Positions 52,430 through 62,742 of a stretch of DNA of 64,000 nt are shown piece after piece (positions within the stretch are counted from its first letter, which is position 1; each line of letters begins with the position of its first letter). Source of the stretch: Empedobacter stercoris (GTDB lineage: Bacteria; Bacteroidota; Bacteroidia; Flavobacteriales; Weeksellaceae); assembly GCF_020281205.1 (NCBI RefSeq), contig NZ_JACXZC010000003.1, positions 113,730 to 177,729 of the forward strand, written 5' to 3'. The notes beneath the pieces are model-generated. The model worked only from the letters and a program-made list of their open reading frames with translations. It made no database searches and was not told where the DNA came from. Position numbers and translations under genes: made by a program.

Positions 52430-53488
52430 ATGAGTTTTAAGAAATCAATCAATCATTTTCGACGTACAATAATGCGTGGATTAACTGGAGGTATTGGCGA
52501 TGGAAATTTGCCGAAAATAGAAAAAGATAAACCTCTTGAATTAAGAAGAGTATTGATAAACAGACCTAACCAACGTTTAGGAAATTTATTGTTAATAACA
52601 CCTTTAGTACAAGAAATTATAAAAGATTTTCCAGAGGTGAAAATCGATTTATTTGTAAAAGGAAAGGTTGCTCCAATTATTTTCGAAAATTATCCACAAG
52701 TTGATCAAATTATTGAATTACCCAAAAAACCTTTTAAAGAATTAATTAACTACGCGAAAGTGTGGATGAAAATCAAACAAAAAAAGTACGATTTAGTCAT
52801 TAATGTTGATAAAAATTCTTCTTCGGGTCGACTTTCTACTTCTTTTGCGAATTCTAAATATAAAATTTTTGGGAGTGAATTTGAACTTGATACAACTCAA
52901 GAAAATCAACTTCATCAAGCACAATATCCAGTTTATCAATTGAGAAAATTTAAAGAATTATTTAAAAATAAGCATGATCATTCTCCCATTCCATCTTTGG
53001 ATATTCAGTTAACAGAAAAAGAGGTTCAAATAGGAAAAGAAACGCTTGATCATTTGACTAAAAATAAAGCAAAAAAAACATTAGCATTTTTCACCTATGC
53101 AACAGGTACGAAATGTTATGTAGCCGATTGGTGGACTGAATTTTATGAGGTTTTCTATCCAAAATATTCAGAAGAATATAATTTAATTGAGATTTTACCT
53201 GTCGAAAATATTTCAATGTTAACACATAAACTTCCTACTTTTTATAGCAAAGATGTAAGAGAAATTGCTGCAGTAATGAAAAATTGTGAATTTGTAATTG
53301 CTGCTGATTCTGGAATGATGCATTTAAGCTGTGCTGCTCCAACAAAGACAATCGGATTATTTAAAAGTGAAAGTTTTTTGAAACGCTATAAACCTTACGG
53401 AGAAGGAAATGCAGTAGTTTTAGTAAGTGAGGGCGATAAAGATAAGAATCCTATAATTCAAGAAATGGATAAACTACTTTCTGTTTAA
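52430..53488 (+). CDS. Glycosyltransferase family 9 protein (heptosyltransferase-like)
   Basis: A 352-residue GT9-type protein. RRVLINRPNQRLGNLLLITPLVQEI is the N-terminal GT9 motif (GD/GN-x-LLxTPL), and AADSGMMHLSCAAPTKTIGLF is the C-terminal donor site. GT9 enzymes add heptose or other sugars to lipopolysaccharide core on the cytoplasmic face. Acceptor unknown; it opens a cluster of envelope sugar genes. Confidence 0.88.
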   Translation: MSFKKSINHFRRTIMRGLTGGIGDGNLPKIEKDKPLELRRVLINRPNQRLGNLLLITPLVQEIIKDFPEVKIDLFVKGKVAPIIFENYPQVDQIIELPKKPFKELINYAKVWMKIKQKKYDLVINVDKNSSSGRLSTSFANSKYKIFGSEFELDTTQENQLHQAQYPVYQLRKFKELFKNKHDHSPIPSLDIQLTEKEVQIGKETLDHLTKNKAKKTLAFFTYATGTKCYVADWWTEFYEVFYPKYSEEYNLIEILPVENISMLTHKLPTFYSKDVREIAAVMKNCEFVIAADSGMMHLSCAAPTKTIGLFKSESFLKRYKPYGEGNAVVLVSEGDKDKNPIIQEMDKLLSV

Positions 53489-53593
53489 TAATCAATATAT
53501 TTAAATAATTGACAATAAACAAGTTGGTCTAAGCATTAATGTTTTATTTTTTATTTAATATTTCATAGCTTTGAACTTTGAAATATTAAATAA

Positions 53594-54307
53594 ATGTCAA
53601 CAGAATTCACAATTATTATTCCAATCTATAACGAAGAAGATAATTTGTTACGTTTGGAAAATGAGATGAATAAGTATGTAAAAACCGCTGTAAAATCAAC
53701 TGAAATTTTACTGATTAATGATGGTTCTAAAGATAAAAGTTTACCATTAATCAAAGAAATCTGCCAAAGAAACGAGAAGTTTCACTACATATCTTTTGAT
53801 AAAAATTATGGATTGTCAGCTGCAATAAAAGCTGGTTTTGATTCTGTACATTCGAAATGGGTAGGTTATATTGATGCAGATTTACAAACAGCTCCTGAAG
53901 ATTTCAATAAGCTTTTAGGTTTAGCAGATCAATATGATTTGGTTACGGGTGTTCGTGCAGATCGTAAAGATTCTTTTGTGAAAAATATGTCATCTAAAAT
54001 TGCAAATTCAATCCGAAGAGCTTTTACAAATGACGGAATGGATGATACCGGTTGTCCATTAAAAGTTATCAATACTGAAAAAGCGAAAAAGATTCCAATG
54101 TTCAAAGGGTTGCATCGTTTTTTACCAGCTATGATTCTACTTCAAAACGGAACGGTTACTCAAGTTCCTGTCAAACATTTTCCACGTATCGCAGGCGAAT
54201 CAAAATTCAATCTATGGAACCGTTTATTAGGTCCTTTAATGGATTGTTTTGCATTTGTTTGGATGAAGAAAAAATACATCAATTATAAGATTCAAGAAGG
54301 AGCATAA
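53594..54307 (+). CDS. Glycosyltransferase family 2 (polyprenyl-phosphate sugar transferase-like)
   Basis: A 237-residue GT2 domain: FTIIIPIYNEEDNLLRLE, INDGSKDKS, YIDADLQTAPEDF (DxD) and RIAGESKFNLWNR. It lacks the C-terminal membrane helices of ArnC, but the sequence is of the ArnC/DPM1 type that charges undecaprenyl phosphate with a sugar. The stop overlaps the next gene as TAATG. Confidence 0.85.
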   Translation: MSTEFTIIIPIYNEEDNLLRLENEMNKYVKTAVKSTEILLINDGSKDKSLPLIKEICQRNEKFHYISFDKNYGLSAAIKAGFDSVHSKWVGYIDADLQTAPEDFNKLLGLADQYDLVTGVRADRKDSFVKNMSSKIANSIRRAFTNDGMDDTGCPLKVINTEKAKKIPMFKGLHRFLPAMILLQNGTVTQVPVKHFPRIAGESKFNLWNRLLGPLMDCFAFVWMKKKYINYKIQEGA

Positions 54308-54942
54308 TGTCAAATTGGATTATAATTAGCATTGGATTTATTGCGCAAACGCTTTTTTCAAGTCGGCTAATTTTGCAATGGATTGTTTCCGAAAAAAATA
54401 AAAAAGTACTTACACCAAAATTGTTTTGGGAAATTAGTCTTTTTGCCTCTGTACTTTTATTTTTATATGGTTATTTGCGTCATGATTTTTCGATCATGTT
54501 AGGTCAAACGCTAACATATTACATTTATATCAGAAACATACAATTGCAAAATCATTGGCACGAATTCCCGAAAATTGTCCGTATTTTCTTGTATATTTTT
54601 CCTGTGTTAATTGTTTTGTATGGATTTAATAACGGTATTTTTGATGTAGATTTACTATTTAAAAACGAAAAAATTCCGACATGGTTGTTATCATTAGGGA
54701 TTGTTTCTCAGGTTCTTTTCACCTTTCGGTTTATCTATCAATGGCTTTATTCTGAAAGAAAAAATGAATCACAATTACCAATGGGATTTTGGTTAATTAG
54801 TTTATCTGGATCCTTGTTGATTTTAATTTATGCAATTATCCGAAAAGATCCCGTTTTATTTGTTGGGCATTTTATGGGATTTATTGTTTATGCTCGAAAT
54901 ATATTAATCAAACGAAAAGAAAAAAATGGTTCAGTGGATTAA
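54307..54942 (+). CDS. Tandem LAB_N domain membrane protein
   Basis: A 211-residue membrane protein holding two copies of the lipid-A-disaccharide-synthase N-terminal (LAB_N) domain, at about 1-82 and 124-205. Both copies show SR/FR-x3-QW..SE..., then FW-x2-S, a YxxxR-K/HD turn and GQ/GH...IYxRN. LAB_N modules accompany lipid A or glycolipid enzymes; the function is unknown. It overlaps the GT2 and ArnT-like genes. Confidence 0.82.
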   Translation: MSNWIIISIGFIAQTLFSSRLILQWIVSEKNKKVLTPKLFWEISLFASVLLFLYGYLRHDFSIMLGQTLTYYIYIRNIQLQNHWHEFPKIVRIFLYIFPVLIVLYGFNNGIFDVDLLFKNEKIPTWLLSLGIVSQVLFTFRFIYQWLYSERKNESQLPMGFWLISLSGSLLILIYAIIRKDPVLFVGHFMGFIVYARNILIKRKEKNGSVD

Positions 54943-56557
54943 ACAAAATTCAGTTTTATTTTTAATCATTGTGACAATCTTGATGTTGTTTGTCAACTTA
55001 GATGTTCTACAAACCAACATTATGGAAGCGAGAAATATAATTTCTGCGAGAGAAATGGTGAATGATGGAAATTGGATTTTTACTACACTTAATGGTTTAC
55101 CTCGATACGAAAAACCACCTTTACCAACATGGATTACAGCTGTATTTGGAAATGTTTTTGGTTTCGAAAATTTCTTTTGGTTACGCGTTCCAGTTGTTTT
55201 AATTACCATTTTATTAGTTATTTGGTTTTATAAAACGTTAACAAAATTCGATTTAACAAAACAGCAAGTTGTAAATTCTTCATTGGTTTTGATTACGTCG
55301 TTTTACGTTTTTTTCTCAGGAAGAGATAACAATTGGGATATGTACACACATAGTTTTATGATGGGTACAATTTTCTTTTTAGTGAAGGAATTTCAAGCAA
55401 CTAAATTTAATTTATTCAATTTTATAATTGCATTTTTCTTCTTAGGATGTTCGATCATGAGCAAAGGTCCAGTTTCGTTGTATGCCTTATTTTTGCCATT
55501 TTTAATTGCTTATTTTATAGTTTTTAGACAGAAATTAGGTAGAAATTTAAGGATCGCTTTATTGACGATTATATTGGGTTGTGTTGTAGGATTTGCTTGG
55601 ATGTTGTATGTAAAATACTTTGATGCTGAGCACTTTTTAGCAGCTTCTACAAAAGAGGTAAACAATTGGCACAGTTACAATACTCGCCCAATTTATTATT
55701 ACTGGAGCTTTTTTACACAATCTGGTTTGTGGACAATTCCAGCTTTGGTAAGTTTAATTTATCCTTATCTGAGACATAAAGTAACCAATAAAAGAGCCTA
55801 TCAATTTGCATGGTTATGGACGGTTTTTTCTGTGGTTTTATTATCGTTAATTCCAGAAAAAAAATCAAGATATTTATTACCAGTTTTGATTCCATTAGCG
55901 ATGAATATTGGTTTTTATATCGAATATTTAAGATTAGAATTTAAAAACTTTAGCAATAAACTTGAAAAATATTTTACAAATTTCGCTTTTGGTTTATATG
56001 GTTTAATTGGAATTGCAATCGCTGTAGGTGTTTTTATTTATACAAAAGATCGGTTATCAGAATTTTTGGTTTGGTCGATTCCGTTTGCGGTTGTTGGATT
56101 AGTTTTAGGTCTATCAATACTCAAAGGATTAAAAATAAAATCTTTCGAACAAGTATTTTATTCCACCGTATTATTGATGTGTTCAGTTGTTGCATTTGGC
56201 TTTCCACTTTCAAAATTAACGTTTTCCGAGGAGCTGTACTCATCAGCTAAAAATCTTCATAAATTAGAAAAACAATATCAGATTAAAACATACGAAACGC
56301 AAAGTTTTGTACCAGAAATAGTGTTAGATTATGGCACTTCTATTCCGGCAATTTATGATGGAAAGAAGCTAAATTTTCCGAAAGAAACGAAATTTGGAAT
56401 GTTAGCAAATCAATCCGATTCAATTTTGATAGCAGAACAATTTAAGAATTATTCGTTTCAAAAAATTGGCGTTGTCGATTTAAATCATTCGTCAAAAAAT
56501 CAAAAAAATTATAATGATCGTATTCAAAAGGATTATTATTTAGTTCAAAAAAAGTGA
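54926..56557 (+). CDS. ArnT-like glycosyltransferase (GT83/PMT fold)
   Basis: A 543-residue integral membrane enzyme with about 11-12 helices. N-terminal MEARNIISAREMVNDGNWIFTTLNG, YEKPPLPTWI and the following RLPVVL-like RVPVV pattern match ArnT/PMT_2 enzymes, whose first periplasmic loop carries catalytic Asp/Glu. These move a sugar from undecaprenyl phosphate to lipid A or protein outside the inner membrane. With the GT2 and LAB_N genes it forms a plausible lipid-glycosylation unit. Confidence 0.85.
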   Translation: MVQWIKQNSVLFLIIVTILMLFVNLDVLQTNIMEARNIISAREMVNDGNWIFTTLNGLPRYEKPPLPTWITAVFGNVFGFENFFWLRVPVVLITILLVIWFYKTLTKFDLTKQQVVNSSLVLITSFYVFFSGRDNNWDMYTHSFMMGTIFFLVKEFQATKFNLFNFIIAFFFLGCSIMSKGPVSLYALFLPFLIAYFIVFRQKLGRNLRIALLTIILGCVVGFAWMLYVKYFDAEHFLAASTKEVNNWHSYNTRPIYYYWSFFTQSGLWTIPALVSLIYPYLRHKVTNKRAYQFAWLWTVFSVVLLSLIPEKKSRYLLPVLIPLAMNIGFYIEYLRLEFKNFSNKLEKYFTNFAFGLYGLIGIAIAVGVFIYTKDRLSEFLVWSIPFAVVGLVLGLSILKGLKIKSFEQVFYSTVLLMCSVVAFGFPLSKLTFSEELYSSAKNLHKLEKQYQIKTYETQSFVPEIVLDYGTSIPAIYDGKKLNFPKETKFGMLANQSDSILIAEQFKNYSFQKIGVVDLNHSSKNQKNYNDRIQKDYYLVQKK

Positions 56558-56611
56558 TTTACATTCGAGTAAAATTTTTAACCGAAAATATCGTTATTTA
56601 TTAAAAATCTT

Positions 56612-59600
56612 TTGCAATTTCGCGTTTTATTCTTTCTGAGTTTTTGGTTAGCAAACAGTTTTGTTTTTGCTCAAAATTTTGGTTGGAAAAATACAAATTT
56701 CAGACAAGATTCTGTTCTAATTTCAGATACTATAAAACTTCAGTATAAAGGAATTTTAACCGAAAAATTTCAAGTTTTAGATTCTGCAGGTCATGCAATT
56801 CCAAAAGATCATTATTCAATTAATTTTGATCGAAACGAAATTTATTTTTCAACTTCGTTAGCAAGACAAATGGTGAGAATCCAATATTTCGTCAATCCGA
56901 AATTGGTCGAATCAGTTTTCTACGCGAAGAATCCGTCGATTATTGTGAAAGATGACAAACCTGTTAACATTTTTTATCAACTCGAACCCGATTCAAAGCA
57001 AGCAACCAAAGATATTTTTGAAGGTTTAAATAGCAAAGGGTCGATGGTTCGTGGAATTCGTTTTGGGAATAACCAAAGTGGCTCTGTACAATCTTCGTTA
57101 GATTTGGAGCTGTCTGGTAAATTATCGGATGATATTACGGTAAGTGCGGCAATAGCGGACAATAATGTTCCGATAGAGTCTGATGGTTATACGCAGAATT
57201 TACAAGAATTTGATAAAGTTTACATCGAATTAGCCAATAAAAATTCTAAAATTAGAGCAGGACATATTGATATTAACACCAATCAAGAACGAGATTTTTT
57301 CAATCCATTCAATCAAAAAGTAACAGGTTTACAATTATCCACGCAATTAAAAAGTGAGAAATCTTCGACGAATATTTTTGCTTCAGGAAGTATTACACGA
57401 GGCGAATTTATGCGTGTTAATTTTGTAGGACAAGATGGTAATCAAGGTCCTTACCGCCTTTCAGGAAAGAACAATGAGCTGTATGTGATAATTATTTCGG
57501 GAAGTGAAAAAGTTTACATTGATGGTGTTCAATTAGAGCGAGGAGAGCAAAATGATTATGTTATTAATTACAATACGGGAGAAATTTCGTTTACGTCGAA
57601 CCGATTAATTACTGCAAACACGCGTATTAATGTTGAGTATTTATATAATTCGCGCAATTATTCCCAAGTTTTACTTTACGGTGGAGCTGAGTATGAAACA
57701 GAACGATTAAAACTGTCAGGTTTTTTCTTTTCTCAAGGTGATTCGAAAAACAATTCGCTTGGAAATGATTTAACAGATGATGAAAAACAAATTTTGGCCA
57801 ATGCAGGAAATGATCCAGCTAAAATGTACACTGTTTCTGCTGAAAGAATAAGTTATGATTCGAACCGAATTTTGTATCGAAAAGTGAACTTAAATGGCTT
57901 AGATATTTTTGAATATTCGACTGATCCAAATGACGAATTGTATCAAGTTGCGTTTACATACGTTGGTGCTAATCAAGGAAATTATCGTCAAATAAATGCA
58001 AACCAGAACGGAAAAGTTTTTCAATTTACTGAACCTATTACGGGTGTTTTACAAGGCGATTACGAACCAATTAAGCAATTGATTTCTCCAAAGAAATTAC
58101 AGATTTATACACTAAATGGTCAATATCAGTTGAAAGATAATGGGAATATTGGTTTTAATGTAGGACTGAGTAATTATGATCAAAATTTATTTTCTTCGAT
58201 TGATGATAACGCTAATTCTGGATTAGCAACTCGGATTTATGGAGAAAAAACATTTTCTTTTAACGATTGGAAAATCACACCTTATGCAGAATGGAATTTT
58301 ATCAACAAAAATTACAAAAGTGCCGAGCGTTTGCGTGCGGTAGAATTTGCGCGTGATTTTAACTTGGTACAAGAATTAAGTGACGTAAATCAGAATTTTA
58401 TCACAGCAAAAATCAATTCAACTTGGAAAGAAAAATTTAACGCACAATACACAGTTGATTATCTTGAAAATACAGGCCTGTACAAAGGTTTGAGAAATCA
58501 AATAGATGCGAATTATAAAACAGAAAAGGATGAGATTGTTGCGCAAGCCAATATTTTATCAACTAAAGCAACGCTTCAAAACACCAATTTTGCACGCTAC
58601 ATGATTGATGGAAAACGAAAAATTGGATCTAAATTTTGGGTTGGTGCGCGTGTTTGGGGAGAAAATAATGATATCGATGATTTGGTACAAAATGAAAAAT
58701 CGAATTTGAGTTTTAAATGGAATGAGTTTCAGTTGAAAGGAGGTTTTGCAGATTCTATTGGGCGAAAAATAGACTTAACGGTTTATCAACGTCAAGATGA
58801 TTCGGTTCGTTTAGGGACTTGGCAAAATATTCAACAAAGTAAAGGGCTAATTTTTAATTCATCTCTAATTCAAAAACAAAATCATCAATTAGGTGTAAAT
58901 TTTCATTATCGACGAGTAAATTATCAATTTTTGAATGCGCCAAACGAAGATTTTATGACGGGTAATGTGAAATGGTACAAAGCTTTTTTTAATCAAGGTT
59001 TGCAGTTAAATGTAGATTATGAAGTGGGGAGTGGAGTAGAGCCGCAGCGAGAATTTCAGTATGTAAAAGTTTCGGATGGAATGGGGATTTACAAATGGAC
59101 CGATTATAATGGTGATGGAGTAGAACAAATTGATGAGTTTGAAGTGGCAGAATTTATCGATCAAGCAAATTATATTCGTGTATATACAAATACAATAGAG
59201 TATTTAAAAACAAATAAAAATCAATTCAATTTTACGTTACGTTTTCGTCCAAAACAGGTTTTTAATACTGAAAATGAATTCTGGAATCGTTGGATGTTTC
59301 AACAAAATATTTCGGCAAGTAATTCTTTACGCAAAGAAGGTTCGACGTTAGAATGGAATCCTTTTACCAATTCTGCACAGATTTTAGGGAAAACGAGAAG
59401 TATTCGTTCATCGATTTTCTTTAATCAAGGCACACAATATAAATGGTCGACGAATTTTATTTACAATCAACAACAATCCCAAACCTATGTTTATACAGGT
59501 TCTGAATACCGCGATTCGGATAGTTATTTGTTGCAAACACGTTATAAGATTTTGCAAGATTTAATTGCGAGTTTTGATACAGAATATATGGTAATTAATA

Positions 59601-60034
59601 GTGATTCGGAGATTTTTGCAAGTCGTCGTTACAAGTTAAACAATCTTCGTTTATCGCCAAAAATCAGTTATCAAACGGAGAAATCAATTGTAGCTTCATT
59701 GTTTTATAATTATCAGAATAAGAAAAATGTTTCTGGAGAAGAGCAATTAAATCAGTCTGATTTGGGTACAGAATTGCAATGGAATAGTTCGGAAAAGATG
59801 AGTTTGTTGGGAAGTTTTAGTTTTATCAACAATCAATTTGTGGGTAATCAAGAATCAATTGTAGGAAATCAAATGATGGAAGGTTTACGAGCAGGAAATA
59901 ATTTTGTTTGGCAATTGCAATTGCAACGACAAATCACAAGTTTTCTGCAATTAAATATTTCGTATGATGGACGAAAAACGGAAGAGAATAAACCGATACA
60001 TACCGGAAGCGTACAAGTACAGGCGAGGTTTTAA
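56612..60034 (+). CDS. Large outer-membrane beta-barrel protein, unknown
   Basis: A protein of about 1140 residues. The start is not ATG: TTG at 56612 (or ATT at 56600, giving IKNLLQFRVLFFLSF) opens a signal peptide ending NSFVFAQ. The N-terminal 150 residues are beta-sandwich like, and the rest looks like a long series of amphipathic strands (outer-membrane barrel) with a final VQARF. A DYNGDGVEQIDEFE segment near residue 830 resembles a calcium-binding loop. I recognise it only as a conserved Bacteroidota family without known role. Confidence 0.7.
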   Translation: MQFRVLFFLSFWLANSFVFAQNFGWKNTNFRQDSVLISDTIKLQYKGILTEKFQVLDSAGHAIPKDHYSINFDRNEIYFSTSLARQMVRIQYFVNPKLVESVFYAKNPSIIVKDDKPVNIFYQLEPDSKQATKDIFEGLNSKGSMVRGIRFGNNQSGSVQSSLDLELSGKLSDDITVSAAIADNNVPIESDGYTQNLQEFDKVYIELANKNSKIRAGHIDINTNQERDFFNPFNQKVTGLQLSTQLKSEKSSTNIFASGSITRGEFMRVNFVGQDGNQGPYRLSGKNNELYVIIISGSEKVYIDGVQLERGEQNDYVINYNTGEISFTSNRLITANTRINVEYLYNSRNYSQVLLYGGAEYETERLKLSGFFFSQGDSKNNSLGNDLTDDEKQILANAGNDPAKMYTVSAERISYDSNRILYRKVNLNGLDIFEYSTDPNDELYQVAFTYVGANQGNYRQINANQNGKVFQFTEPITGVLQGDYEPIKQLISPKKLQIYTLNGQYQLKDNGNIGFNVGLSNYDQNLFSSIDDNANSGLATRIYGEKTFSFNDWKITPYAEWNFINKNYKSAERLRAVEFARDFNLVQELSDVNQNFITAKINSTWKEKFNAQYTVDYLENTGLYKGLRNQIDANYKTEKDEIVAQANILSTKATLQNTNFARYMIDGKRKIGSKFWVGARVWGENNDIDDLVQNEKSNLSFKWNEFQLKGGFADSIGRKIDLTVYQRQDDSVRLGTWQNIQQSKGLIFNSSLIQKQNHQLGVNFHYRRVNYQFLNAPNEDFMTGNVKWYKAFFNQGLQLNVDYEVGSGVEPQREFQYVKVSDGMGIYKWTDYNGDGVEQIDEFEVAEFIDQANYIRVYTNTIEYLKTNKNQFNFTLRFRPKQVFNTENEFWNRWMFQQNISASNSLRKEGSTLEWNPFTNSAQILGKTRSIRSSIFFNQGTQYKWSTNFIYNQQQSQTYVYTGSEYRDSDSYLLQTRYKILQDLIASFDTEYMVINSDSEIFASRRYKLNNLRLSPKISYQTEKSIVASLFYNYQNKKNVSGEEQLNQSDLGTELQWNSSEKMSLLGSFSFINNQFVGNQESIVGNQMMEGLRAGNNFVWQLQLQRQITSFLQLNISYDGRKTEENKPIHTGSVQVQARF

Positions 60035-60040
60035 ACAATA

Positions 60041-60075
60041 AAAAAAACGTTTTGAATAGCTCAAAACGTTTTTTT
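60041..60075. terminator. Bidirectional terminator
   Basis: A 15-bp stem (60041-60055 with 60061-60075), loop ATAGC, with A and T ends between convergent genes. Confidence 0.9.
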
Positions 60076-60079
60076 ATTC

Positions 60080-62443
60080 TTATTCAATTTTACCTTCGTA
60101 GAAAACAGGGTTTCCTTTTTCGTCAAAACCAATTATGGTTAATTTATAATTCCCTGGACTATCGTTGTTAAAATATTCGATGGATGTATTTTCTCCTGGT
60201 TCAATATACAAGTTTGGATTCCAAAATAAAGTACTTCTAATGTCATCTGGAACTTCGGAGTATAGAGATTCATAATCATCAAGACTAAAGTATGGGAGCG
60301 AATTGTTGTATCCACCTAATTGAATCAAATTATTCGTTAACATTGGTGTGTTGTCAATTGGCGCATCACTTCCTCTTTTGGTGTAAATAGCGATTGCATT
60401 TCCTAATAAACCTGCACCTTTGAATACTTTTACCATGGCAATATCTCGAATGTTTATTCCGTTTAGGTTGTCTGGAGAAATTTTCATTTCATTTAGATAA
60501 ATATTAACTTCAGCATTTCTAATTTTTGGAATACCGTTAGAAACCGTAAGTCCAGCAACTCTTCCAGCTAAAAAATCAACCACGTTATAATAACCTTCGA
60601 TGGGTTGAGGTTCGTTTACAAAATCAATTACTGTTTCGTTAATATTCTTAAACATTCCACTGCTCAATTCTTCGTTTAGCTTTATTGTTTTAGATTTACT
60701 ATCGGCTTTTACCACAACTTCTTTTAATCGAATACTTTTATCATTAATGATTTTTATATTCCTCTTATAGGCGTGTTGTTTTTCAATCTCTTTACTGTTT
60801 GTTGCATCCGATATTTCTTCTAACACATAAGGTGTAGCAGGTAATTTAGCTTTATACGCTTTTGTTTTATAATTTGGAGCAACCGATATAGTCAATGTTC
60901 CATTATTAGCGGGTTTAGAATTTTCCGAATTCAAGAAATAATTCATCGCCATAGGACCATAATAGAATAAATTATTCATTTCGAAACTTCCTTCGTAATC
61001 AGTGGAAAGTGTAGCAAAATTCTTCGGACTATCTTGCATTTTGTAGATAATACTCAATTCAGCATCGCTTAATTCTCTTCCATTCATGTACGCCTTTCCT
61101 TTATACGATAAATAACGTTTATCTGTTTCAAAATCAGGTTTTACAATGTTTCCTGCGATGATATCTTCCCATGTGAATCTTCTCCATTTTTCTGTAATAA
61201 GTAGGGCATCCAAATTTTCAGAATATTCATTGTTCTTGAAATATTGAGCAGGATTGCTGATGTTTGACGTGAAATCTCGTGACAACCACATAGCCGAAAG
61301 CAAATTGTCTTCATCATTCTCTTTTTGATCTTTAATGACTGAAGCGAAATTGATTTCTTGATCAGATTCAAGTTGTATTGTATTTAATTCGCGTGGACGA
61401 GTAGTTGTTTCGAAAGTAATGGCGGGTTTTTTATACAAATCATTGCGATTAATAAAGAGTAATCGATTGGCAATTTCTTGATCATTTTCATTGAAAACGG
61501 TAATGTTGAGAACTCCTTTATCATTCTCTAAAACTTCATTTGGGACAAGTGTAGATGCGGTTTCGATACTTTTTATAATCTGAGAACTCATCACAAGTTC
61601 ATTGTTTATTGTACCAATAATTTTATGGTTTAACAAGGGATTTTCTAGATTAATACTTTTCAGTTGTATCATAATATCCTTGCTGTTACGCACAACTTTT
61701 AATAATACGCCTTCTTTTTTCGGTTCAGGTAAATCAATAATTTGTTGAATTCCTTTGTCATCAGTTATTTGTACTTGATAGAGTTTACCTTCTTCTGCTC
61801 TCAATGAAAATGTACCCACGTTTTCATCTAAATTTTCAAATGTTGATAGTTGGTTGGTTGGATTGTCTTTCTCGAAAACAATTCCACGCCATTTTTTAGG
61901 TAACTTTCCGTCAGATTTTAATCGTACAGCGAATTTTGTCGTTTGATTTTGAATAAAATTTCCTCCTTCAGCGTGCGCTTTTGCATTCCATTTTAGGTTT
62001 TGATTTGGAACGATTTTTAATTTAGAATTTGGATTGAAAATCTTGATTTGATTAATGTATTGAAATTGCTCAGGAAAAAAAGTCATGTGAGTTGTGTACG
62101 CTCTCACAAAATAAATTCCTTCTTCATGTTCAGCTTTTGTGTTTAATGTTCCATCACTTTCTCCATTTATAATCGGCACCAATTTTCGGTTCAATAAGTT
62201 TTTATCTTTATCATATAATTCTACGATTAGATTGGTAGAGATCAAACTTGGTTGATATCCATTTAGTGTATAAGCTTTGAACCATATATTGTCTCCAGCA
62301 ATGTAGTCTTGTTTATCAAATAATAAATAAACTTTTTCTTGTGCATAATTTGTCTGAAGACTTTTTATGGCTGTTTCTAATTTGGATTGCGCAAAAGTTG
62401 TAACTGTAATTAAGTATAATGCGAGTAAATAAAAATATTTCAT
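60080..62443 (-). CDS. MG2-like domain protein with TonB-receptor plug, no barrel
   Basis: A 787-residue exported protein, signal peptide MKYFYLLALYLITVTTFA. N-terminal part (about 30-140) resembles the alpha-2-macroglobulin MG2 module (EKVYLLFDKQDYIAGDNIWFKAY). Several beta-sandwich modules follow, and near residues 590-680 a plug-like segment (NVVDFLAGRVAGLTVSNGIPKIRN, KGAGLLGNAIAIYTKRG) of the TonB-dependent receptor type occurs, without a barrel after it. A periplasmic or surface scaffold role is inference. Confidence 0.72.
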   Translation of the reverse strand: MKYFYLLALYLITVTTFAQSKLETAIKSLQTNYAQEKVYLLFDKQDYIAGDNIWFKAYTLNGYQPSLISTNLIVELYDKDKNLLNRKLVPIINGESDGTLNTKAEHEEGIYFVRAYTTHMTFFPEQFQYINQIKIFNPNSKLKIVPNQNLKWNAKAHAEGGNFIQNQTTKFAVRLKSDGKLPKKWRGIVFEKDNPTNQLSTFENLDENVGTFSLRAEEGKLYQVQITDDKGIQQIIDLPEPKKEGVLLKVVRNSKDIMIQLKSINLENPLLNHKIIGTINNELVMSSQIIKSIETASTLVPNEVLENDKGVLNITVFNENDQEIANRLLFINRNDLYKKPAITFETTTRPRELNTIQLESDQEINFASVIKDQKENDEDNLLSAMWLSRDFTSNISNPAQYFKNNEYSENLDALLITEKWRRFTWEDIIAGNIVKPDFETDKRYLSYKGKAYMNGRELSDAELSIIYKMQDSPKNFATLSTDYEGSFEMNNLFYYGPMAMNYFLNSENSKPANNGTLTISVAPNYKTKAYKAKLPATPYVLEEISDATNSKEIEKQHAYKRNIKIINDKSIRLKEVVVKADSKSKTIKLNEELSSGMFKNINETVIDFVNEPQPIEGYYNVVDFLAGRVAGLTVSNGIPKIRNAEVNIYLNEMKISPDNLNGINIRDIAMVKVFKGAGLLGNAIAIYTKRGSDAPIDNTPMLTNNLIQLGGYNNSLPYFSLDDYESLYSEVPDDIRSTLFWNPNLYIEPGENTSIEYFNNDSPGNYKLTIIGFDEKGNPVFYEGKIE

Positions 62444-62742
62444 GCGAGTATAAAATTATTTCGATTCAATAAATCTTAATCTTTAAAATTATTATTAACT
62501 TGACAGATAAAAAAATAAACATTTGTTAATTTTTTTTAATTGATAAAATCGATTTTATTTAATGAGTTGTTGAAAGATTTTTTATAAATAAACAAGCTGT
62601 TAGAATCCTCAAAAAAAAACAGTCAAATCTATTTAAGATACGAAATTTTATTTTATTTTTTGCTATTGCATATCATTTCAAATGAATGAATTATTGATGA
62701 ATTTTACTATAGAAAAGTTAATCAATTTAAATAATTAAGAAA
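62444..62742. other. 299-base divergent intergenic region
   Basis: It separates the plug protein and the CBS gene. The sequence is extremely AT-rich with A and T runs. No consensus promoter, hairpin or small ORF was found apart from a weak Shine-Dalgarno-like AAGAAA before the CBS start. Confidence 0.5.
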
